The translations under genes and the position numbers were made by a program. From Gracilimonas sp. (GTDB taxonomy: Bacteria; Bacteroidota; Rhodothermia; Balneolales; Balneolaceae), in contig NZ_JABURM010000006.1 in the NCBI RefSeq assembly GCF_014762685.1, forward strand, positions 62,001 through 126,000: DNA of 64,000 nucleotides, given 5' to 3'. The notes beneath the pieces were generated by a model. That model searched no databases, was not told the origin of the DNA, and saw nothing but the letters and a program-made list of their open reading frames with translations. Shown here one piece after another: positions 9,330 to 18,241 of this stretch (the stretch's first letter is position 1; each line of letters opens with the position of its first letter).

Positions 9330-10294
9330 GAACCAAAGCTTGCTATAGTATTTAAAATTTCTTCTTCCAAGGCATTTGAATCCTGAAAGTTAACATCTTT
9401 TGGTTTAGTCATTGATTTAATACCCTCCAATGCTTTTCGTTTGTCCACAACATTCGAAAAAATCTCCTTTTCAGAATAGTCCAAACCTGAGTACCTATAT
9501 TGCAATCTGGATCTATGTCTTTCAAAAGGCTCTGTTTGTGCCAGCCCCATTCCCCTTGGGTTTTTTTTGTTATAAATCAAAAGCTTTGCTGCTTCTTCTT
9601 GGCTCAATGAAGGATTTTCATTGCCTATATTAAGATTATCACAGTCTTTTGAATTTAATTTCAACCAATTTGTTAAGCTTTGCTTCAATTCAGTTTCCAC
9701 ACCCCTTTCAATAATTGATTCAAAACTTAAAGAGGTGATATTCTGTCTACCAAAAAAACCAGATAGAGAATTGATTTTTAGTTCATAATTTAGATCGGGA
9801 AGAAAATTTCGATCTTGAAATGTTAAGATCCATCTTAAATAGTCAGAATAACTTTCTTTGTACCCCATCTTTAAATATTCTTTATATAAGCTTCTAATAA
9901 AGCTGATTGGATCCCGATGTATCACTAATATTTTGATCGTATAATTGGAAAAAACTTCATTCAATCGCTCATATTTAATCAAGTTTTCAATACCCTGAAA
10001 AGAGAAATTCATGCTTAGATGTTCGCTTGAAAAGACAGGTTTTTTTGCACCTGATTCTTCAACAAAATTTACTACCACATCTTTAAATTTCTTTTTATGG
10101 TTTTCCCAAAAAACATTAGAGGCATATTTAAGCAGTACCTCAAACCCATATTCAATATCTTTATTTCTATAACTGATGTTATCTTCTACTCCTACACCAG
10201 CAAAATTAATTCCCGGATGTTTTTCAAAAAAACTTCTCTGAATGGTTGTTGAAAGACATTTCGGATAACCTATATGAATGTATACTTCTTTCAT
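9326..10294 (-). CDS. Sulfotransferase-like protein
   Basis: A 322-residue protein with a sulfotransferase-like layout. The N-terminal loop VYIHIGYPKCLSTTIQRSFF occupies the 5'-phosphosulfate site, where the usual G-T is replaced by L-S. Later, IKILVIHRDPISFIRSLYKEY matches the 3'-phosphate segment. The overall divergence and altered loop mean that PAPS binding is likely but not certain. The start ATG shares one base with the stop of the upstream ATP-grasp gene, and the 3' end overlaps the GT2 by 4 nt, so it belongs to the minus-strand polysaccharide operon. The gene is AT-rich compared with hisS and the transporters that follow. Confidence 0.78.
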   Translation of the reverse strand: MKEVYIHIGYPKCLSTTIQRSFFEKHPGINFAGVGVEDNISYRNKDIEYGFEVLLKYASNVFWENHKKKFKDVVVNFVEESGAKKPVFSSEHLSMNFSFQGIENLIKYERLNEVFSNYTIKILVIHRDPISFIRSLYKEYLKMGYKESYSDYLRWILTFQDRNFLPDLNYELKINSLSGFFGRQNITSLSFESIIERGVETELKQSLTNWLKLNSKDCDNLNIGNENPSLSQEEAAKLLIYNKKNPRGMGLAQTEPFERHRSRLQYRYSGLDYSEKEIFSNVVDKRKALEGIKSMTKPKDVNFQDSNALEEEILNTIASFGS

Positions 10295-11592
10295 TAATCA
10301 AAGTGTTCTGTAATCAATAATTCTATTGCATCAGGTGCAAAAACTGGAATACCCTTTAAGTCTGAAACTTTTTCTCTTTCTTGAAAGGAATCATCGACAA
10401 AAATTGCACTTTTATCAGTTATAAATTCTGCCTTTGAAACTGACCGATCTTTTATATGTACTACCCTATCGAAAAGATTTGAAAGCCTATATTTATTTAA
10501 GGTAATAGCAGGCTTAATTTCATGTCTTGTTATCAAAACTAATTTTTTATTTTTGTTAAGACATTGATAAAGAAAAGTGACCAGTTTTTTATTGACTTTA
10601 TTATCAATAATCAAGCAATCATCGAGGTCGCAGTAAACTGTATTAAAATCAAAATCTAAATTAATACTACAATTTAAAGAACGTTCTAAACTTGCGGAAT
10701 GACTTATTAATTTTGGAATTTTAATTTCTTCACCTATTCTTTGAAAGAGATCTAATGCAATAAAATTCAATCCCATGCCCCTATATAAAGCCATTGAACC
10801 TGACACCCTTCCACCAACCTCCAAAAGTGTTAGCTTTTTATTTTTGTCTTCTTTTAACTGAAAAAACCAAACGCCACTCATCTTTAGCTCTTCACTAATC
10901 CTTTTCGCTATAGTATTAAATTTTTTCTCATTGGAAATTTTTTTTGTAGAAACACTGATTCCCATTCTCACTCTCTGTCTTATTCTCGCTCCTGCAAATA
11001 ATAATTTACCATTACTATCAGAAAAACAGTCTACCGTAAATTCGTCCCCGGGCAAATACTCCATAATTAATAACTCTTGTGACCGATCAAGCTCGGCATG
11101 GAGCTCATCAAGATTCTTTATTTTTTTTGCACCTCGAGATCCATAGCCAATATCTGGTTTGATAAAAACTGGCAATTTCTTTTCTATTTCATCTAAATCG
11201 CTATATACATTAGGGGTATTTAGTATATTTTTCAGCTTTTTGTAAGTAGATGATTTTCTTCTCAGAATTTCTGCAATAGAGAATTCAGGATAAACAATTT
11301 CACAGCAAATCTTCTTTTCGTTTTTTTTTAATAGATAACCTACTTCATCCATCGCTGGTATTAAATACCGAATCTCTCGATCGTTAATTATCTCTACTAA
11401 TTTTTCAAAAAAAGTATCCTCATGAATAAATGGGAGATCTTCTATATAATCACTATAACTCAAGTAACTGTAATCTCTTGTGCTATTAAGCCCTATTAAA
11501 TTAAATTCTTTGTAGTACTTTAATGACCGGTTTATTTCAAGGCCAACTTCTGAACCGCAAGGAAAAACTCCAATATTTATTTTTTTGGACAT
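10294..11592 (-). CDS. ATP-grasp protein with C-terminal HAD phosphatase domain
   Basis: A 432-residue fusion. Residues 1-110 resemble the pre-ATP-grasp fold (NIGVFPCGSEVGLEINRSL...YLIPAMDEVG). Residues 110-310 are ATP-grasp: KPDIGYGSRGAKKIKN as the nucleotide loop, LIMEYLPGDEFTVDCFSD, and LLEVGGRVSGSMAL with metal ligands. Residues 325-432 form a HAD domain: VYCDLDDCLII as motif I, LVLITRHE as motif II, and AIFVDDSF as the acidic motif. ATP-grasp enzymes ligate a carboxylate to an amine via an acyl phosphate. The fused phosphatase could act on a phosphorylated partner. The gene sits 1 nt after the DegT aminotransferase, so an amino-sugar acylation role is plausible (inference). Confidence 0.85.
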   Translation of the reverse strand: MSKKINIGVFPCGSEVGLEINRSLKYYKEFNLIGLNSTRDYSYLSYSDYIEDLPFIHEDTFFEKLVEIINDREIRYLIPAMDEVGYLLKKNEKKICCEIVYPEFSIAEILRRKSSTYKKLKNILNTPNVYSDLDEIEKKLPVFIKPDIGYGSRGAKKIKNLDELHAELDRSQELLIMEYLPGDEFTVDCFSDSNGKLLFAGARIRQRVRMGISVSTKKISNEKKFNTIAKRISEELKMSGVWFFQLKEDKNKKLTLLEVGGRVSGSMALYRGMGLNFIALDLFQRIGEEIKIPKLISHSASLERSLNCSINLDFDFNTVYCDLDDCLIIDNKVNKKLVTFLYQCLNKNKKLVLITRHEIKPAITLNKYRLSNLFDRVVHIKDRSVSKAEFITDKSAIFVDDSFQEREKVSDLKGIPVFAPDAIELLITEHFD

Positions 11593-11593
11593 T

Positions 11594-12673
11594 TTACGAA
11601 CCTAATTTTTCTATAACAATATTCACTATGTTATCCTGATTTTCTTTAGTTAAATCATGATAAAGCGGAAGACATAATACTCGGCTGGCAATATTCTCTG
11701 AAATCGGCATTGAACCTGTAACATAGTCCAACTTGTTTAGTGAGGGGTAAAAATATCTTCTTGGATAAATTTTGTTTTCAACCAATGAATTAAATACCTG
11801 TAAAGTCAACTCTTCTGAGTCAAACACAACAGGAAAATAAGCGTAATTTACCTTTGCAAATCTATTGGGCTGCTGTAATTTTAGCTTTTTACTCTTTCCT
11901 AAGTGATCACTGTAAAAAAGGCTCTGTTTTTTTCTTTTTTCCATCACCCGATCGATATGCCTTAGATTCACCAAACCCATTGCGGCATGTAATTCCGAAT
12001 TCTTTCCATTAATACCAATACCCTCAAAATTTTCCGGACCGGCATGACCAAAATTTCGCATATGCCACATTTTTTTATTTAGGTCATCATCTTGAGTAAA
12101 AACAGCTCCACCTTCGACTGTATGAAAAAGCTTAGTGGCATGAAAACTGGAAGCACTGATATCACCATATTCAAAAACTGACTTCCCCTTATAAGTGGTT
12201 CCAAAACAATGGGCAGCATCGTAAATAATCTTTAGACCATGTTTATCTGCTATTTTTTTTATGGACTCAATATCACAAGGGTTCCCATACACATGTGTAG
12301 CTAAAATCCCCGTAGTTTTCTCAGTAATGGCTCCCTCAATTAAATCTGGATTGATGTTAAGTGTTTCCTGATCTATATCTACAAAAACCGGCTTACACCC
12401 CTCCCATACAATTGATGATGTAGTGGCTACATACGAGAATGGTGTAGTGATAATTTCATCTTTTAAGCCCAAAGCCTTCATTGCAATTTGCAAAGCAATC
12501 GTGCCATTAGAGAGAAAAAGCAAATTACTTACTTTTAAATAGTCTGTTAATTCTTTTTCTAATTGACGAACTAGAGGCCCGTCATTTGTTAAATATTCTC
12601 TTTCCCAAACTCCTTCCAAAAACTCCTGATACTCTTCTAAAGGAGGCATAAAAGGTTTGGTTATCTGAATCAT
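11594..12673 (-). CDS. DegT/DnrJ/EryC1/StrS-family sugar aminotransferase
   Basis: A 359-residue PLP enzyme of the sugar-nucleotide aminotransferase family, usual length. Key segments: FLSNGTIALQIAMKALG (cofactor phosphate region), ITTPFSYVATTSSIVW, IIYDAAHCFGTTYKG with the PLP-ring aspartate, and SSFHATKLFHTVEGG with the Schiff-base lysine near residue 182. It would aminate a keto-sugar nucleotide, providing an amino sugar for the glycan. It overlaps the flippase gene by 4 nt upstream and is followed by the ATP-grasp/HAD gene after 1 nt. The exact sugar (position 3 or 4 amination) cannot be told. Confidence 0.93.
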   Translation of the reverse strand: MIQITKPFMPPLEEYQEFLEGVWEREYLTNDGPLVRQLEKELTDYLKVSNLLFLSNGTIALQIAMKALGLKDEIITTPFSYVATTSSIVWEGCKPVFVDIDQETLNINPDLIEGAITEKTTGILATHVYGNPCDIESIKKIADKHGLKIIYDAAHCFGTTYKGKSVFEYGDISASSFHATKLFHTVEGGAVFTQDDDLNKKMWHMRNFGHAGPENFEGIGINGKNSELHAAMGLVNLRHIDRVMEKRKKQSLFYSDHLGKSKKLKLQQPNRFAKVNYAYFPVVFDSEELTLQVFNSLVENKIYPRRYFYPSLNKLDYVTGSMPISENIASRVLCLPLYHDLTKENQDNIVNIVIEKLGS

Positions 12674-14127
12674 AATTTAATCTTATTAAAGATTGGGAAT
12701 TTTGGCCGAAGGATGTAAACAATATCCTTAAATGGTTGGGGCTTTAAAATGAAACACGTTCCAAGATATACAAATATCCCACTTAGTACTAAAACCAGTA
12801 ATCTAAGCAGCTCATTTCCATAATTCATGAAATCTAATCCAAACACTATCATTCCCATAGGTATACTAAAAAACAGGATTGGAAACACATCCATAATCTG
12901 CTCTTTTTTGCTATAATCCATTAATGTGGCAGTATAGATCATGTTAATAAAAAGTGAAACATATGAACTTACCACCTGTGCAACCACTAAACCCCAGAAA
13001 CCAAAGGATAGTCCTATTATAATTGCAATTGTAACTCCAATTTTTTTAATAATTTCAAGTTTCAGTATTAGATCAGACCTTCCCAAAACCTTAAGAATAT
13101 TCAAATTTATTACATGCATATGATGAATCATACCTAAAATTGCCAAAAGCTTAACAATAGGTACTGACTCTAACCATTTTTCGCCAATCACTGTTACTAT
13201 CATGGGTTCAGCTACTAATATCAAACCAATCATTGCAGGAAAAATAAACAGTGAAGTTACTTTCAGAATTTTACGGTAGCCATCTTTAAGCCTTTCAATA
13301 TCGTCCTTCACTTTTGACAATGCGGGATAAGTTACGCGCACCAGAACGCTTACAAGATTATCTGAAACTACATTTTTGATATTCTCAGCCTGAGCATAAA
13401 ACCCAAGCAGGGAAGTACTGTATAACCTCCCAATTATAACTTTATAAACCTCTCTAAAAGTTACACTTATAAGTCCGGTGAGCATTAAATTTGAACCAAA
13501 TCCGAAAAGTTTTTTAAATGATTCCTTATCAATGAAGCCTTTAGGTAACCATGGATTGATGCCCCAAAATAAAAATGAGGTAACAAATGATAACAATACA
13601 TACTGTGAGGCCAATGCCCATACTCCTAAATCATATAAAGCTAATATAACTGCACTTACTCCACTTAATGCCGACGATATTAGATAAATAAATGCCTGAG
13701 TTCTAAAATTAATTCTGTGAGAGTAAAGAGCTCTTTGTACTATAGTCAGCGAAAAGAAAATGGGAGTAAAAGCCATAAACCTCGTCATCCAAAGAAGTAC
13801 GGGCTCCTGAAAAAATTCACTGATCAAAGGAGCGAAAACCCACAATACTATGAAAAGAAAAATTGCGGTGATAAAATTAATATAGAAGGTAGTGGCTTTA
13901 TCCCTCTCTGAGATTTCATCTTCTCGTATTAGTGCCTGACTGAAACCGCTATCTATAAGTATCATCGAAATCGCGAAGAAAATGGACACCATCGCCACCG
14001 TTCCAAAATCTTCGGGTAAAAGGATGCGGGCAAGAATTATGGTCGTGAAAAATTGTATAATTTTACTACCAAATTTTTCAACGGTTGCCCAAAGTACCCC
14101 ACCCAATGCTTTTTGTGATAATGACAT
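12670..14127 (-). CDS. Polysaccharide flippase, Wzx/MOP-type
   Basis: A 485-residue polytopic membrane protein with about 12-14 helices. It matches the oligosaccharide/lipopolysaccharide exporter branch of the MOP superfamily. The N-terminus LGGVLWATVEKFGSKIIQFF and ILARILLPEDFGTVAMVSIF are typical. It would flip lipid-linked oligosaccharide repeat units across the inner membrane. It is the first gene of the minus-strand operon and overlaps the DegT gene by 4 nt. The 167-nt region upstream to hisS must hold the promoter for both divergent units, but no convincing -7/-33 pair was recognised. Confidence 0.9.
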   Translation of the reverse strand: MSLSQKALGGVLWATVEKFGSKIIQFFTTIILARILLPEDFGTVAMVSIFFAISMILIDSGFSQALIREDEISERDKATTFYINFITAIFLFIVLWVFAPLISEFFQEPVLLWMTRFMAFTPIFFSLTIVQRALYSHRINFRTQAFIYLISSALSGVSAVILALYDLGVWALASQYVLLSFVTSFLFWGINPWLPKGFIDKESFKKLFGFGSNLMLTGLISVTFREVYKVIIGRLYSTSLLGFYAQAENIKNVVSDNLVSVLVRVTYPALSKVKDDIERLKDGYRKILKVTSLFIFPAMIGLILVAEPMIVTVIGEKWLESVPIVKLLAILGMIHHMHVINLNILKVLGRSDLILKLEIIKKIGVTIAIIIGLSFGFWGLVVAQVVSSYVSLFINMIYTATLMDYSKKEQIMDVFPILFFSIPMGMIVFGLDFMNYGNELLRLLVLVLSGIFVYLGTCFILKPQPFKDIVYILRPKFPIFNKIKL

Positions 14128-14294
14128 TTATCTTTGAGCAACTAAAGGATTCATACAATCGGTTTTTAGTGTTTCTGAATTTAAAATGACCATTTATACA
14201 TTTTTAAATTTCACAATCAAGGTACTTATTCTACAGAAATTCATCCACATGAACCTTATCTTCATCAATCTTAATTTACATCATAAATAAGCAC

Positions 14295-15554
14295 ATGCCC
14301 AAACCCAAGTATACTTCTCACGTTGGAATGGTAGACATTCTTCCGGATGAATCTCCTAAATGGAGGGCGCTGGAAACTATCATTCATGAGGAAGCCGCCA
14401 AATTTAATTTTGAAGAAATCCGCACCCCAATCATGGAGCAAACTGAATTGATTGTTCGGGGTATCGGCCAATTGACGGATATTGTTTCCAAGGAGATTTT
14501 TGCGTTTGAAAAAGGTGACAGCCATTACGTATTGCGGCCGGAATTGACGGCACCGGTAGTCCGGGCCTTTGTTGAACACCACATGGAACAAAGGGGCGGT
14601 TCACAAAAATTATATTACATCGGGCCTATGTTTCGAGCAGAGCGCCCACAAAAAGGCCGTCAGCGTCAATTCCATCAATTTGGGGCTGAAGTTTTGGGAA
14701 GTGATGATCCTGTTGCAGATGTGGAGATTATTGCCTTGATGATACGAGTTTATGAGCGAGTGGGAATCAGTAATTTTGAATTGAAACTGAATTCCGTGGG
14801 TGACCCGGAAAGCCGGGAAGCTTATAAAGAAGCGCTTAGGGAATATCTAAAACCCAATCTTGGTAAACTCAGTGAGCTTTCCCAAAAACGCTTTGAGAAG
14901 AACCCAATGCGCATCCTGGATTCAAAGGAAGATGAAGATCAGCCATTCATCAAAGATGCGCCGGTTATCAATGATTACCTGAATGAAGAATCCAAAGCAC
15001 ATTTCCAGCAGGTTAAAGATTACCTGGATGACTTGGGAATCAACTACACCCTGGATCCACATTTGGTTAGAGGATTGGATTACTACACCCGCACCGCTTT
15101 TGAATTAACAAGCCCTGATTTAGGCTCACAAGATGCCCTGGCCGGCGGCGGCCGTTATGATTTGTTGGTAGAAGAAATCGGAGGTCCCTCAACTCCTGCC
15201 ATTGGATTTGCGGCCGGAATGGAGCGACTTTTTATTGCTTGTGAAGAACTGGAAATTGAGTTGGCTAAAGAAAAATCAGTGGATGTTTATTTTGTGACGT
15301 TAGGTGATGCTGCCCGAAAATGGGCGCTTACCCACCTCCCAAAAGCAAGAGAAGCCGGGCTGTCTGCTACGATGGATTACATGAGCCGATCCATGAAAGC
15401 CCAGATGAAAGATGCCAATCGGGAAAATGCACATTACACTATCATTATTGGAGATAATGAGTTAGCCGAAGGTAAATTCACCCTGCGCAATATGAAGGAA
15501 AGTGAGGAGATTTCGCTTGGTTTTGAGGATATTTTGGCAAAGCTTGGGGTATAA
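14295..15554 (+). CDS. hisS: Histidyl-tRNA synthetase
   Basis: A 419-residue class II synthetase that charges tRNA(His). Motif 2 region FRAERPQKGRQRQFHQFG, the histidine-specific segment LVRGLDYYTRTAFEL and motif 3 GIGFAAGMERL-like (IGFAAGMERLFI) are all present. The C-terminal anticodon-binding domain starts near residue 325 (VDVYFVTLGDAARKWAL). The length is usual for a bacterial HisRS. It stands alone between the polysaccharide operon and the transporter genes, and its GC content is higher than that of the preceding minus-strand genes. The start is the ATG at 14295 (MPKPKYTSHVG). Confidence 0.95.
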   Translation: MPKPKYTSHVGMVDILPDESPKWRALETIIHEEAAKFNFEEIRTPIMEQTELIVRGIGQLTDIVSKEIFAFEKGDSHYVLRPELTAPVVRAFVEHHMEQRGGSQKLYYIGPMFRAERPQKGRQRQFHQFGAEVLGSDDPVADVEIIALMIRVYERVGISNFELKLNSVGDPESREAYKEALREYLKPNLGKLSELSQKRFEKNPMRILDSKEDEDQPFIKDAPVINDYLNEESKAHFQQVKDYLDDLGINYTLDPHLVRGLDYYTRTAFELTSPDLGSQDALAGGGRYDLLVEEIGGPSTPAIGFAAGMERLFIACEELEIELAKEKSVDVYFVTLGDAARKWALTHLPKAREAGLSATMDYMSRSMKAQMKDANRENAHYTIIIGDNELAEGKFTLRNMKESEEISLGFEDILAKLGV

Positions 15555-15624
15555 TCTCAAAGCCGCAAAGCACGTAAAATTTATCAGCGACGAAAATCAC
15601 TGATCATTGCTAATTATTAGCCGA

Positions 15625-17733
15625 TCACTGCTTCAGCATTGTTTTCAGCTCTTTGATGTCTTCTATTTCTCCAATAATTGAAAGTTCATCGCCTTCCTGA
15701 AGCACCGTGATGCCATGCGGAATTTTAATCTCTCCATTTCTTCTGATGATAGTAATCAGACTTTGACCGGGAAAGGAAACTTCTTTGATCATCTTACCAA
15801 TATACTGCTGTGTATTGTCATCGGGATTAAGAGTGATACGAATAAATCTTTCGTCTCTTAACAAGACTTCACGCAACTCTTCTTCACTCTCGGCTCTGCA
15901 CCAGCGTTCGAGAAAGGATTTCGACCCAACCATTTCGGCAATATGGGCTAAAATTCTAAGATGTTGCCCGGTATTTTCCTGAGGGCTTATAAAAAAGATG
16001 ATAGAATGTAATTTTTCTCCACTTGAAGAATCTGACTTCTCTTTTTTGAGTTTTTTGTCACTGTAACCCTCTTTAATTCTCACCAAAACTAACTCAGGAG
16101 ATACCTTTTTCTCGATACGAGCGTGATTTAAAGTCACCCCTTTTGCAATTGGAATAGCAATATTATCATCTGTATGACTAAACATTTCCACCAACTCATC
16201 AACCGGAGTTCCTAACTTAGATGCAATTTTATTGGAAGCTTCTCTTATTATGGTATCGTATTCAGTATCCGGACTAAATTCCAATACATCTGCACGGGAT
16301 ACCAACTCTTCATAGGGATCTTCCTGACGAAGACCTTTTTCCCGTAGAATCGTCCTCATCTCACCTTCAAGACCGTGATCTTTAAACTCACCAAGCCGGG
16401 CATGGACATGATAAATTGCTCCCTGCCGCTCTACTTTACCTTCTGCATAATATTTATACCAAACAATGGATGCCACAGATACAGCCAGTGTAAATAGGAT
16501 GGATAGAACCCCCATTTCAAAAATCAGTATGATAGACAAAATTATCCCTGCGATTTGCACCCATGGATACCAAGGTGATTTAAAGCCCGGATCGTATTCT
16601 TCAATTCGACTTTCGCGCATCACAATAACAGCTAAATTTAATAATGCAAACAATAATAACTGAAAAGCACTTGCCAGCTTGGCCACTTCAGCAACATTAA
16701 ACGCCAACAAGAAAAATAACATTAACATAACCGTACCAAGAATAGACCAATGAGGGGTACCCAACTTTCCAACCGTGGCAAAGTGTCGGTTCATTAATTT
16801 ATCCCTTGCCATCGCCATCGGGTATCGGGAAGCTGACATAATACCTGCATTCCCCGTAGACGCAAATGCAGCAACAGCTGCTATGACTACCAGGATTAAA
16901 CCACCGGGTTCAGGAAGCCAATCTAAAAATACCTCACCGGCCGTTGCAACCGGCGTTAGGTCTTCCCTGAAAGCAACCGGGTCGAGCAGAGCTACCATAA
17001 TATAAACTCCTACCACATAAACAATCACAGCTGTACCAATAGCCAAAAACATGCCCAAAGGAATATTTCGATCCGGGTTTTTTACCTCTTCTGCTATACT
17101 TGCAACTTTTGTTAGCCCTGCATAGGATACAAACACCATACCTACAGTAGCAAAGAATCCTAAAACCCCTTCTGTGAAGAATGGCGTGAACTGTTTTTCA
17201 GCCACGGCAAACACATCCATCGAGAATATCTCAAAAACCCCCTGAATGATATAAAAGAACATAATAGTAACAAGGGCTGCCACTAATACTTTCTGGAGCC
17301 ACGTAGTCTCCTTAGCCCCTACAACATTCAAAACCCCAAAAACAATCGTTAAAAAGATCGCTACATACAGGATATCTACTTCATAGAAAATGGATATATA
17401 AGCACCCATACCAATTAGAGCGAAAGCACTTTTAAGGACTAAAGCCAACCACGATCCAAAGCCACCTATAGTTCCCAGCATAGGGCCAAGACTTCGGTCG
17501 ATGATATAATAGGTTCCTCCCGAACGAGGAAGAGCAGTTGCCAGCTCTGCCACACTAAACATAGTGGGTAAAACAATGATACCGGAAACGAGGTATGCTA
17601 ATACAACTGACGGTCCGGTTTCAGCGGCGGCCAATCCCGGTAATAAAAAGAACCCTGAACTAAACATAGCTCCTGTCGCAATAGCATATACATCCGAAAG
17701 CCCTAATTCTTTAGCTAATTTATCATGTTTCAT
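15625..17733 (-). CDS. APC-family amino acid permease with EIIA-like and RCK_C domains
   Basis: A 702-residue inner-membrane transporter. Residues 10-440 form about 12 helices of the amino acid-polyamine-organocation family: FSSGFFLLPGLAAAETG with the unwound helix 1, LPRSGGTYYIIDR, SYAGLTKVASIAEEVKNPDR. The cytosolic tail has a PTS EIIA type-2-like domain (about residues 470-620) with an HAR motif at the position of the EIIA phospho-histidine, then an RCK_C/TrkA-C domain (about 630-702: FPGQSLITIIRRNGEI...VLQEGDELSIIG). Substrate unknown. The tail suggests gating by phosphorylation or by a nucleotide ligand (inference). ptsH/ptsI are also in this window. Confidence 0.87.
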   Translation of the reverse strand: MKHDKLAKELGLSDVYAIATGAMFSSGFFLLPGLAAAETGPSVVLAYLVSGIIVLPTMFSVAELATALPRSGGTYYIIDRSLGPMLGTIGGFGSWLALVLKSAFALIGMGAYISIFYEVDILYVAIFLTIVFGVLNVVGAKETTWLQKVLVAALVTIMFFYIIQGVFEIFSMDVFAVAEKQFTPFFTEGVLGFFATVGMVFVSYAGLTKVASIAEEVKNPDRNIPLGMFLAIGTAVIVYVVGVYIMVALLDPVAFREDLTPVATAGEVFLDWLPEPGGLILVVIAAVAAFASTGNAGIMSASRYPMAMARDKLMNRHFATVGKLGTPHWSILGTVMLMLFFLLAFNVAEVAKLASAFQLLLFALLNLAVIVMRESRIEEYDPGFKSPWYPWVQIAGIILSIILIFEMGVLSILFTLAVSVASIVWYKYYAEGKVERQGAIYHVHARLGEFKDHGLEGEMRTILREKGLRQEDPYEELVSRADVLEFSPDTEYDTIIREASNKIASKLGTPVDELVEMFSHTDDNIAIPIAKGVTLNHARIEKKVSPELVLVRIKEGYSDKKLKKEKSDSSSGEKLHSIIFFISPQENTGQHLRILAHIAEMVGSKSFLERWCRAESEEELREVLLRDERFIRITLNPDDNTQQYIGKMIKEVSFPGQSLITIIRRNGEIKIPHGITVLQEGDELSIIGEIEDIKELKTMLKQ

Positions 17734-17805
17734 ATAACTCTGCCGTGGGTATATATTTTAGGTGGATCAATTAATAGTTTTTAAAATCCAGTTAAGATTA
17801 GCGTA

Positions 17806-18054
17806 TTATTCTAAATCTTCTTGACCGTTTGTATCGGGATTAGATGGCGTATGAAAAGATTTCCAAAGTCGAAAAACCATCCTAATGCCATATCCTATAA
17901 GCATTAAACCGATGAGGCCTTGAATTTTGATACTCAATACCGGATGCAAATCTAACATTTCAATAATAACAAACTCAATAAATGCAGATCCACCAACAAT
18001 GGCGATCAACCAAAAGACTTCCTTTAAAATTACCTTTATTTTATCTTTTTTCAT
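17806..18054 (-). CDS. Small two-helix membrane protein
   Basis: An 82-residue protein with two hydrophobic segments (VFWLIAIVGGSAFIEFVII and IKIQGLIGLMLIGYGIRMVF), a basic N-terminus (MKKDKIKVILK) and an acidic, asparagine-rich C-terminus. No family was recognised. It lies 72 nt upstream of the APC permease gene on the same strand and could be its accessory subunit, but only position supports this. The start ATG at 18054 follows an AT-rich stretch and is divergent from the CPA1 antiporter gene. Confidence 0.6.
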   Translation of the reverse strand: MKKDKIKVILKEVFWLIAIVGGSAFIEFVIIEMLDLHPVLSIKIQGLIGLMLIGYGIRMVFRLWKSFHTPSNPDTNGQEDLE

Positions 18055-18172
18055 AAGAGTCAGTGATATTTAATCTGCATAATACTACAACCATCATAAA
18101 ATTCCACGTAGTTCCATCTTTTTTGAAGAATATCAATTAGTTATCATTTCTCCAACTTAATGATACTTTCTT

Positions 18173-18180
18173 TACCTTTA
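18173..18180 (+). promoter_or_regulatory. Candidate -7 box for the CPA1 antiporter gene
   Basis: TACCTTTA, one base off the Bacteroidota TAnnTTTG consensus, lies 61 nt before the antiporter ATG. No clear -33 TTTG is present. Weak evidence. Confidence 0.35.
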
Positions 18181-18241
18181 GTTTCATTTATCTGAACCAA
18201 CCTTATTAACCGTATTCAAAATTTAATACGGTTTTTTTATT

